64,000 nucleotides of DNA from SIG307 sp964545045 (lineage in GTDB: Bacteria; Bacillota; Clostridia; Lachnospirales; Lachnospiraceae), in contig CAZJEN010000015.1 of assembly GCA_964545045.1 (NCBI GenBank), forward strand, positions 12,403 through 76,402, in the 5' to 3' direction. The position numbers were made by a program, and so were the translations under genes. Below the pieces are notes generated by a model. It did no database searches. It was not told the DNA's origin and worked only from the letters and a program-made list of their open reading frames with translations. Below, piece by piece: positions 8,834 through 15,264 of this stretch. Position 1 is the first letter of the stretch; the number at the start of each line of letters is the position of its first letter.

Positions 8834-9151
8834 TCACACTATTGCCCAAATAAAAAAAGACATAAGAATACTTAACCCAAAATTAATTATTACAAATATG
8901 CTCGTATAAACCTCTTGATACCGAGTCAAGTCCTTAATCTTTTCCTTTTGTTTATCTGTCATTCGCCAAGTTGCCGGGAACAATGCTGCAATAGAGATAA
9001 TTACGTATAATAAAATTGCTACAAATAACAATGTTATTAATACACCCCTATCACCTTCGCAACAAATCCCCTTATAGATGCCCATTCCAAGAAAAAGAAA
9101 CGCAGAAATACCTTCCATCCACTTTTGCCAAGTTTTTAATTTTCCTTCCAT
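8834..9151 (-). CDS. Small membrane protein, possible immunity protein
   Basis: A protein of about 105 residues with three hydrophobic helices (AFLFLGMGIYKG, VLITLLFVAILLYVIISIAAL, YTSIFVIINFGLSILMSFFIW) separated by charged loops. No family is recognised. ATG at 9151 is chosen because the longer frame, open to 9172, begins with TTG lacking a ribosome site. It follows the PqqD-GNAT gene by 68 bases and is AT-rich like its neighbours. Gene order suggests self-protection against, or membrane handling of, the modified peptide; this is inference. Confidence 0.5.
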   Translation of the reverse strand: MEGKLKTWQKWMEGISAFLFLGMGIYKGICCEGDRGVLITLLFVAILLYVIISIAALFPATWRMTDKQKEKIKDLTRYQEVYTSIFVIINFGLSILMSFFIWAIV

Positions 9152-9219
9152 CTTCTTCTCTTCCCTCTTCAATAGTTTTCTACATGGTTCAAAGTTTCCT
9201 TACAAATCTCATAACGTTT

Positions 9220-9996
9220 TTAGTCAAACATGCTATATAAATACAAACTACTATTCTCATATTCATTTTTCAGCTCAGCCTCTTTTTCAAAGCCTAAAGA
9301 CTTAAACATTTTTAAAAAACGGATATTTTCCTCTGTATTTGCATAAAAAGAAATTCTAAGCTTATTAACCTGGTTAATCATACTTTTTTTTACATATTCA
9401 ATTAACTCTTTTCCTATTTTCTGTCTTTCTTCTTCTGACTTTTCTCTTGATGTAACTAACGCAGTTATAATAACCACTGAATTATTGTTTATATTGGGTA
9501 CAATTACAATTGCACCTTCAATATTACCATCCGCGTCAATTTTTCTATAATAATACTCTTGATTATTTATAACATGTGCTCGTATGTTTACTGCTGTATA
9601 ATATCCCCTTCCACCTGCAGTAAAACAATCGCTGCTACGATTGTTTTCTATGAAACAAGCCACTTTTTCATAATCAATTTCATCTACTGCTGCAATCAAC
9701 TGTTCATTTCTTTCTTGTGTATTTTCTTCTTCATAAGAAAGTATTCCATACATACTTAACATTCTTATTATATCTTGCAAATCATCATATAAAACTTCCT
9801 CTTTAATATCTCTATATGTACTTTTTAATTTCTCTAATACATCTTCCGTCTCGTTACTATCTAATATTAGCTCAAACATCACCAACCCTGTACTATTTAA
9901 AATGAATTGATCATGCTTTTCCTTAAACAGTACTATCGACGCATTTCCATCTTTTCTTACAAAAAAACTATTTCTATCCTTTATTTGATACTTCAT
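9220..9996 (-). CDS. PqqD-like domain fused to a GNAT acetyltransferase
   Basis: A 258-residue two-domain protein. Residues 1-95 have the PqqD/RRE-type pattern: a beta hairpin with SFFVRKDGNASIVLF, then FILNSTGLVMFELILD, then helices to MLSMYGILSY. This fold binds RiPP leader peptides. Residues 100-258 look like a GNAT N-acyltransferase, with a central strand and turn (NSVVIITALVTSREKSEEERQKIGKELIEYV) followed by ISFYANTEENIRFLKMFKSLGF, typical of the acetyl-CoA fold. AGGAGG stands eight bases before the ATG at 9996. It overlaps the frame end of the radical SAM gene upstream, implying coupled translation. Inference: leader-guided acylation of the precursor after radical SAM chemistry. Confidence 0.7.
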   Translation of the reverse strand: MKYQIKDRNSFFVRKDGNASIVLFKEKHDQFILNSTGLVMFELILDSNETEDVLEKLKSTYRDIKEEVLYDDLQDIIRMLSMYGILSYEEENTQERNEQLIAAVDEIDYEKVACFIENNRSSDCFTAGGRGYYTAVNIRAHVINNQEYYYRKIDADGNIEGAIVIVPNINNNSVVIITALVTSREKSEEERQKIGKELIEYVKKSMINQVNKLRISFYANTEENIRFLKMFKSLGFEKEAELKNEYENSSLYLYSMFD

Positions 9997-10019
9997 TTTT
10001 CTTGCCTCCTTCTCTCTCA

Positions 10020-11045
10020 TCAAACTTCAATTAAATCATGCACAATATCATGTCCTGTATATGGTTCTGGATCGTATAATCCAAACTGTTCCGTACTATA
10101 TAAATTACTAATATACTGTTGCAACTCCTTATTTCCCCATATATCGTTGTATCCTGCATTCCAATATTCTTTCAATGCATGTTTTCTTAAATCACCGACA
10201 ACAACAGGCAAGTAATTACAAAGTAACAATTTCCCATCCGAACGAACTTCAACCGAATATGTATTCATTTCATTTTTATTATTTTCTGGCATTCTCGAAA
10301 GATGATCTAATGGGTCTCCCCATGAAATTACAAAATCATTATCTTGATACTTTTCTTTTAATGTACATATTTTTTGTTGCAACCACAAATATTCATCGGC
10401 TGTTGGTTTCATATTTATCATTTTTTTTCCTCTTCCCATCAAGAGCAAAGGCATTATTCGAAAATCCGCAGCCCCTAGTTCCTTAACTAATTTACAAGTT
10501 TCCTCGATTTTATAAATATTCAACTTGTTTGGGCAAAAAGACACTGCCACCTTAAATCCTTTTTTTGCCGCCAGCCTAATCGCGTCTATCGCCTTTTCAA
10601 ATGCCCCTGATATTAACCTCATATTCTCATGTAAAAAAGCATTATTTCCGTCCAAACTAATTTGAATCGTATTTATACCAGCATCTTTTAACTTATCCAA
10701 TACAGTTTCTGATATTAAATAGCCATTGGTTACTAAATTAACAATTCCACATTTAGATGACAACTCCCTAATTACATCATATATAATCTCGCCCCTTACT
10801 AACGGTTCCCCCCCGCAAAGGCATACATTTAACGGTCTTACTTCGCCTATTTGTCTTGCAATGTCTAATAATTGTTCATCTGTTAATTCCTCGTATAAAT
10901 CCTGACCACTGTTATTATAACAATGTCTACATCTATAATTACATTTATTTGTAACTGTAAACGCGACAGAAAATGGACCTGAAAGCTTATTCAGATTCGC
11001 ATTTTTCATTCTTTCTTTTAATATCTTCTGATATATATTTCCCAT
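10020..11045 (-). CDS. Radical SAM peptide maturase
   Basis: A 341-residue radical SAM enzyme with the iron-sulphur motif CNYRCRHC (Cys35, Cys39, Cys42), the SAM-binding CGGEP (about residues 77-81) and NLVTNGYLIS plus QISLDG strands of the barrel. The C-terminal part keeps LLLCNYLPVVVGDLR, like the end of SPASM/twitch maturases. The full set of SPASM cysteines is not visible, so auxiliary clusters may be reduced or absent. GGAGAG precedes the ATG. It lies directly after a double-glycine precursor and before the PqqD-GNAT gene. The likely job is carbon-centred modification of that precursor; the bond formed cannot be predicted. Confidence 0.85.
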   Translation of the reverse strand: MGNIYQKILKERMKNANLNKLSGPFSVAFTVTNKCNYRCRHCYNNSGQDLYEELTDEQLLDIARQIGEVRPLNVCLCGGEPLVRGEIIYDVIRELSSKCGIVNLVTNGYLISETVLDKLKDAGINTIQISLDGNNAFLHENMRLISGAFEKAIDAIRLAAKKGFKVAVSFCPNKLNIYKIEETCKLVKELGAADFRIMPLLLMGRGKKMINMKPTADEYLWLQQKICTLKEKYQDNDFVISWGDPLDHLSRMPENNKNEMNTYSVEVRSDGKLLLCNYLPVVVGDLRKHALKEYWNAGYNDIWGNKELQQYISNLYSTEQFGLYDPEPYTGHDIVHDLIEV

Positions 11046-11064
11046 TTTCTCTCCTTCCTCGTAT

Positions 11065-11102
11065 ATTGATGTAGGAAAAACTTATGTTTTTCCTACATCA
11101 AT
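11065..11102 (-). promoter_or_regulatory. 17-bp perfect hairpin between precursor and radical SAM genes
   Basis: A perfect 17-bp stem (11065-11081 with 11086-11102) closes a four-base loop just after the precursor stop codon. No U-run follows, so full termination is unlikely. It more likely stabilises the precursor mRNA 3' end or attenuates readthrough so that the precursor outnumbers its enzymes, as is common in peptide operons. Confidence 0.7.
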
Positions 11103-11105
11103 TGC

Positions 11106-11327
11106 CTATGACACTGTAACTTCACTAGTTGATACCGCAAACATTGTACCAATTACTACATCCCATGCAACCGCCGCGCCAGCAAGAAAGGCAACTTCTG
11201 CAACAGTTACTGCCGCAACAAGAATGAATACAACAACCGGTATTCCGCCACCATTCACTAACTGCAACTGAAAATCCGACATAGGTACAAATTGTGGTGT
11301 CTGATATTCACTTTCACTTCCATCCAT
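11106..11327 (-). CDS. Double-glycine RiPP precursor peptide, very hydrophobic core
   Basis: A 73-residue peptide. The leader contains FVPMSDFQLQLVNGG, giving cleavage after the Gly-Gly for C39 export. The core of about 46 residues starts GIPVVVFILV and is almost entirely Val, Ala, Ile, Phe and small residues, with only two Asp/Glu stretches, one Trp and no Cys, Lys or Arg. That excludes lanthipeptide or sactipeptide thioether chemistry and suggests a membrane-active peptide changed at carbon or side-chain positions. AAAGGAGGG stands before the ATG. It is immediately upstream of the radical SAM and PqqD-GNAT genes, which presumably act on it. Confidence 0.75.
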   Translation of the reverse strand: MDGSESEYQTPQFVPMSDFQLQLVNGGGIPVVVFILVAAVTVAEVAFLAGAAVAWDVVIGTMFAVSTSEVTVS

Positions 11328-11388
11328 TTTTTTCCCTCCTTTCGTTTTTTGACTTTCTATATATTTTTACATATATATCAAATCCTTC

Positions 11389-11831
11389 TCACACTCCAAA
11401 TACCAAATGCGTATCAACCATATCATAATCCTCCGCCTCTAAGACTGAATACGTAGCGGTCTTTGGTAATATGTTTTTTTCTCTGACATATCGTTTTACT
11501 TCATTTATCTCTTTCTCAAGAGAATCCTTCTTTGTAATAATTCGAATATCCAAAGCATTATCAATAGAAAACTTCTCACACATACAAAAGCCAAAAGGAA
11601 GAACAATTTTTTTATCAATTGGAACCATTATTTCAAAATCTAACTCTATAAATTCACCTTTCTTTCTGACTATATGTGTACAAGAAATGAGCGGTCCGCT
11701 TTTTTGAGCTTTATTTCCCAAAATAACTCTATTTAATTCCGAATATAGCTCGACTAATTTATCCTGAACTACCCAGCCTCGATATCTCACTAAATTACAA
11801 TACTCTACTTTTTTTTTTCATAATTTATCAT
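11389..11831 (-). CDS. GyrI-like protein broken by an A10 homopolymer
   Basis: The downstream part, open from GTG at 11790, aligns with the neighbouring gene at 12329-12796 (RYRGWVVQDKL against TFRGKVKQEEL, then matching strands to the C-terminus). The homology extends upstream of that GTG (NLVRYRG against NLLTFRG). The natural start is ATG at 11831, abutting the stop of the SdpI-like gene and served by AGGTGG eight bases upstream. From there the frame is lost at ten A residues (coding sense, 11818-11809); one extra A would restore it, giving about 148 residues. Either the sequence has a homopolymer error, the gene is decayed, or slippage makes the product. Function unknown; the fold resembles GyrI-like ligand-binding domains. 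Confidence 0.6.
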
Positions 11832-12212
11832 TTATATCACCACCTTTCGATTCCCTTCTCTATCAAAATTTTTTTCTAATTTTTTTTCCACTAAAAATAT
11901 CGTTACTAAAATCATAACACATTGAATTGCAATACTTATTACACACACCAATTCAATCATATTCCTATCAAAAACAAGTCCGCATAAAACCGCAATCAGA
12001 TTTAATATCAATCCTACCGAGCCAAACAAAATCCAAATCTTTCCACAATATACATGTGCAAATTCCCACGTATCTTTATTTAACATTGACATGGATGTTC
12101 TATAGCCCAAAAAAGAATTTACACTCTTAGGCACCTTTTTTAAGAAAATAGTACCAAAAACAATCATAAGTAATGGAACCAAAAAACTGATTGCTATTAT
12201 TACACTTTCCAT
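11832..12212 (-). CDS. SdpI-family membrane protein, candidate immunity protein
   Basis: A 126-residue protein with three predicted helices. The conserved SdpI-family segment is PKSVNSFLGYRTSMSMLNKD followed by TWEFAHVYCGK. In Bacillus, SdpI gives immunity to the SDP toxin and relays its presence to a repressor. Here the gene sits two genes upstream of a hydrophobic double-glycine precursor, so protection from the island's own product is the natural inference. A GGAGG site lies upstream of the ATG. Its stop codon abuts the ATG of the next gene, indicating translational coupling. Confidence 0.85.
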   Translation of the reverse strand: MESVIIAISFLVPLLMIVFGTIFLKKVPKSVNSFLGYRTSMSMLNKDTWEFAHVYCGKIWILFGSVGLILNLIAVLCGLVFDRNMIELVCVISIAIQCVMILVTIFLVEKKLEKNFDREGNRKVVI

Positions 12213-12328
12213 ATTCTTTATCCTCCTTCAAAACTTAATTTTTGTTTACACTTCGCAAAGAAAAAATATACTACCCTTATCTTTTACCTATCCGTTTTAT
12301 TCGCACAAGCATCTGAAATATATCGTTC

Positions 12329-12796
12329 TTATACTACGTTCGGATTTACTCCCACATATACCTCCATATCCACCATCCCCGACAGTTCGTCTACGCCCTT
12401 GGTTCTGATATAACCGGCTGTAATGGGGATATAACCTTTTTCCCGGAGATAGGTATTCAATTTGTTACAGGATACCTGAAATTCCGTCAGTGTTCCCGTA
12501 TAGTTTAACTTCACAGCATTGTAAAGAAACAAACGCTCCTTCCATTTAAAATTCTCGGTTTCAGATATTGTCTTATCAAGCGGAAGCATCAGCTCCGTAT
12601 CCGCTATAGTACCGTCTCTCGTCTGTTCCACTTCATAAGTAACACTGATTGGGTCTCCGACAATCTTTGCCCCTTGCTCTTCTGCGTGCCTTTTCATGTG
12701 TAACATCACTCCAGAAAGTTCCTCCTGCTTCACCTTCCCCCGGAAAGTAAGCAAATTCGCTACATTTAATTCCTGTGCTTCTACAATGTTATTCAT
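12329..12796 (-). CDS. GyrI-like/effector-binding-domain protein of the peptide island
   Basis: A 155-residue soluble protein. Its pattern of paired strands and helices (DPISVTYEVEQTRDGTIADT, then ELMLPLDKTI, and a second half ending MVDMEVYVGV) resembles stand-alone GyrI-like/SOUL-type ligand-binding domains. It is a paralogue of the frameshifted gene at 11389-11831. No catalytic residues are evident. ATG at 12796 is chosen because AAGGAG, part of the preceding micropeptide's stop region, lies seven bases upstream. As first full-length gene behind the LytTR-type array, it could sense or sequester a small molecule, perhaps the peptide itself. Role not known. Confidence 0.5.
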   Translation of the reverse strand: MNNIVEAQELNVANLLTFRGKVKQEELSGVMLHMKRHAEEQGAKIVGDPISVTYEVEQTRDGTIADTELMLPLDKTISETENFKWKERLFLYNAVKLNYTGTLTEFQVSCNKLNTYLREKGYIPITAGYIRTKGVDELSGMVDMEVYVGVNPNVV

Positions 12797-12807
12797 CTTC
12801 CATCTCC

Positions 12808-12879
12808 TTACCACTTGAACCAGCTCAAAACCTTCTCCACAATATCAAATGATATCGGAGCTAAAATAACATACTGCAT
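12808..12879 (-). CDS. 23-residue amphipathic micropeptide, first ORF of the peptide operon
   Basis: A small ORF starting MQYVILAPISFDIV and ending SWFKW, behind an excellent AGGAGG site seven bases before the ATG. It is the first ORF after the four-repeat array. Its stop TAA forms part of the next gene's ribosome site, so the two are coupled. The sequence is amphipathic and aromatic-rich, with no Cys. Candidates are a signal for the adjacent GHKL sensor kinase, a leaderless toxin or a leader peptide. None is proven. Confidence 0.55.
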   Translation of the reverse strand: MQYVILAPISFDIVEKVLSWFKW

Positions 12880-12901
12880 ATTGCTCACCTCCTCAACTAC
12901 A

Positions 12902-12949
12902 AAAGGGATTTAACTTGTGTCTTAACAATAACACATGCCAAATCCCTTT
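12902..12949 (-). promoter_or_regulatory. Inverted repeat between the repeat array and the micropeptide
   Basis: A perfect 10-bp repeat (12902-12911 with 12940-12949, AAAGGGATTT/AAATCCCTTT) with a 28-base loop that itself contains TGTGT/ACACA. It lies between the four 21-bp repeats and the micropeptide start. It may be the 5' leader hairpin, a weak terminator of the kinase transcript, or an operator. Confidence 0.4.
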
Positions 12950-12960
12950 ACAATAACTTT

Positions 12961-13035
12961 GCGGTAAGCGGTAGCTTTTTTGCGGCAAACGGCATAACGC
13001 CTGCAGCAAACGGTAGTTTTTTAGCGGTAAACGGT
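12961..13035 (-). promoter_or_regulatory. Four-repeat LytTR-type binding array (21-bp period)
   Basis: Four 12-bp elements start at exactly 12961, 12982, 13003 and 13024. On the minus strand they read ACCGTTTACCGC, ACCGTTTGCTGC, GCCGTTTGCCGC and ACCGCTTACCGC, with 9-base spacers. The core matches the LytTR-family half-site (ACCGTTT). A two-turn 21-bp spacing is the usual arrangement for dimers of such regulators. The array lies about 80-155 bases upstream of the micropeptide ATG and reaches to just past the kinase stop. The LytTR regulator encoded at 14350-15054 is the obvious ligand. Confidence 0.75.
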
Positions 13036-13039
13036 AGTT

Positions 13040-14335
13040 TTATGCCACATTCACCAGTACTACATCTACCGTAAATTTCTTGTCCGTATATTTAAATTCC
13101 ACCGTTCCGTCATTTTTTTCAACAGACTCTCTCACATTCTGTGTTCCGTACCCGTGGTTCTTCTTATCAACCTTTTTTGTAATCAACCTTCCGTCCTTTT
13201 CTTCAATCGGCTGTGCCATGTCATTTTCCATCGTGATTGCCAATGCGCCACCCACACTTTTTACCGTAACTTCAACCGTTCCGACACTTTCACATGCAGA
13301 TGCCGCAAAAAAAGCATTCTCCAAAAGATTTGAAAATATAATGCACACATCCATATCAGACATTTGCATTTGCCCCGGAAGATGCCCCTTCCAATCCAGC
13401 ACTACCCCCGCATATCTTCCCGACACATCATTTACAATAGCATTTACCAAGGAATTTCCAGTCTGATACTTTTCAGAAGCGTCCTGAATCATCTCTCCCA
13501 TTGTCTCTATGTACTTCTCTGCTGCCTGCACATTGTTTTCTTTCAACAACTGTTTTAAACATACAAAATGCGATGACATATCGTGTCGGAATTTCCTGAT
13601 TTTCTCTTTATTGCTTAGTGATTCTAAGTAATATTCTTCCTTTACCTTCCATAATTTCTGATTCAATTCTACCATTTCTTGATAATGCTGTTTAGCACTG
13701 TTGTTATAAATCAAAAGTACTCCCATAACTAAAAATAATACTGCAAACACAATCGACGGTATTACAAATAAAATCACATTTTCCTTGCTCCACACAAAAT
13801 CTTCATTATCCATTGGCAACATTGCAATGGAAGAAGCTGTTATCCCTCCAAAAAACATCCAAAGATACATACGCCCCTTAGTATGTATTTCCTCAATCCC
13901 TTTTTTCCCTCGCCCATAATATAGTTTTTGGAATAATATCGCAGCAACCAATATCCCGACCAAACTAATACCATTGCATATACCGCACATCAACGGATCA
14001 TCATGTATCACCTCTCCCGGCACCCCAATTATTCCTGCCAACGCCAAAAGCATTATTGTGTCAATACACGAAAACCCAACGAATACTGTCACTGCCAAAA
14101 GGCCCTTCTTTTTTCCTTCAATCATCATTACAGCGATTACCGGTACTACAAAATAAAAGGATGCCATTCGATACTCATTATCCCACAGCCCAATAGCTAA
14201 TATAATAGCTACACTCATACCAAGCACAATCCACGCACCCATGCACTTTCTTTTAAATCTATAGTTTAAACAACCGCATAATACCAACAACATTTTAATC
14301 AGATCCTGAACTAACACCACAATATTCGTTACCAT
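13040..14335 (-). CDS. GHKL-type sensor histidine kinase (AgrC/ComD-like)
   Basis: A 431-residue kinase with about six N-terminal membrane helices (residues 1-215), a coiled linker, an H-box RHDMSSH (His about residue 250) and an atypical HATPase_c domain of the GHKL class. The N-box is NLLENAFFAA and the glycine box HGYGTQNV. This architecture is typical of peptide pheromone receptors. It is downstream of its LytTR partner with a 14-base gap. Its 3' end touches the four-repeat array, so array and kinase form one control unit. The ligand is unknown; one of the island's small peptides is a reasonable candidate. Confidence 0.9.
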   Translation of the reverse strand: MVTNIVVLVQDLIKMLLVLCGCLNYRFKRKCMGAWIVLGMSVAIILAIGLWDNEYRMASFYFVVPVIAVMMIEGKKKGLLAVTVFVGFSCIDTIMLLALAGIIGVPGEVIHDDPLMCGICNGISLVGILVAAILFQKLYYGRGKKGIEEIHTKGRMYLWMFFGGITASSIAMLPMDNEDFVWSKENVILFVIPSIVFAVLFLVMGVLLIYNNSAKQHYQEMVELNQKLWKVKEEYYLESLSNKEKIRKFRHDMSSHFVCLKQLLKENNVQAAEKYIETMGEMIQDASEKYQTGNSLVNAIVNDVSGRYAGVVLDWKGHLPGQMQMSDMDVCIIFSNLLENAFFAASACESVGTVEVTVKSVGGALAITMENDMAQPIEEKDGRLITKKVDKKNHGYGTQNVRESVEKNDGTVEFKYTDKKFTVDVVLVNVA

Positions 14336-14349
14336 TCCTTTGTTCCCCT

Positions 14350-15054
14350 TTAAACTATTCTTCCGTTTTTGCTGACAAACTCCATAAATTCTTCTTTAAA
14401 GATTGATACATATCTGCGTGAAATTTCCAGCTTCTCGTCGATTCCTTTCAGCTTCACCTGAGTGCTTCCGTAGCGCTCCACATAAAACATGGAAATCATA
14501 TACGAACGATGAATCTGCGCAAACCCTTTTCCGCTTAATCGTTCGCTCCATTTCTTTAGAGTGCCCCGCCGTTCTTCATACACATTTCCCAAACAGTCAT
14601 AAATGAAGAGTCCGTCTCCGTAGGATTCCAGATATACAATATCCTTTACCTTTACGTAACTCTTTTCCCCGTCAAGGCTCAATTCTACTTTTTCTTCATT
14701 TACCAGACTCTTTTCCACAGTCTTTAATACCTTCAAAAGCTTTGCTTTCTCTAGCGGTTTTTTTAAAAACTGCAGTGCCCTGACATCAAAAGCGTCATAT
14801 ACATAATTCTCATGACTTGTCAAAAACACAATCTCTGCATCTACATTTTTTCGTCTTAAATATTTCGCTGTCGTTACGCCATCCAGTTTCTCCATCTCTA
14901 CGTCTAAAAAAATCAAATCAAACTGCTCTTCCGACTTCACCAGTTCGCTTCCGTCCGTGAACTCTTTTATTTCAATCTCCTTGTTATACGCTATAATTCC
15001 TCGTCTCGTTTCGTCACGATAAATTGCCTCGTCATCGCAAATTGCTACACGCAT
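14350..15054 (-). CDS. LytTR-family response regulator (AgrA-like)
   Basis: A 234-residue regulator with a receiver domain (acidic pair at Asp7-Asp8, phospho-acceptor Asp51 in LIFLDVEM, Lys in FLKKPLEK) and a C-terminal LytTR DNA-binding domain (about residues 130-230, including YVKVKDIVYLESYG and QIHRSYMISM). It would be phosphorylated by the GHKL kinase encoded just downstream and bind the direct repeats at 12961-13035 to switch on the peptide operon. Confidence 0.92.
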   Translation of the reverse strand: MRVAICDDEAIYRDETRRGIIAYNKEIEIKEFTDGSELVKSEEQFDLIFLDVEMEKLDGVTTAKYLRRKNVDAEIVFLTSHENYVYDAFDVRALQFLKKPLEKAKLLKVLKTVEKSLVNEEKVELSLDGEKSYVKVKDIVYLESYGDGLFIYDCLGNVYEERRGTLKKWSERLSGKGFAQIHRSYMISMFYVERYGSTQVKLKGIDEKLEISRRYVSIFKEEFMEFVSKNGRIV

Positions 15055-15132
15055 CCTACAAACCCCTCTCCGTTCTCATCTGTTCTCTCTATACATTTTA
15101 TCACGCTGATACAGCACAGTGTTTTCGCAGTC

Positions 15133-15167
15133 AAAAAGGTCTTGCCATAAACAACAGCAGGACCTTT
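15133..15167 (-). terminator. Intrinsic terminator after the CotS-like gene
   Basis: An 11-bp stem with one G-U pair (15135-15145 with 15157-15167) is followed on the minus strand by TTTTT. It lies about 100 bases after the CotS-like gene and separates it from the regulator operon. Confidence 0.75.
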
Positions 15168-15264
15168 CATTACTCTCTTTCGCCCCAACGAATATTTTAC
15201 TATATCCGATTTATCATGTCAAGAAATACCATTCTCTCACATCACGCATCTGCATACCATTCCC

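Noticed and set aside
10020..11045. Sactipeptide maturase assignment
   Set aside because: The adjacent precursor core has no Cys and a full SPASM cysteine set is not visible, so thioether formation is not supported.
12961..13035. CRISPR-like or transposon end repeats
   Set aside because: Only four 12-bp units at 21-bp spacing, too short for CRISPR and no transposase nearby; fits LytTR sites.
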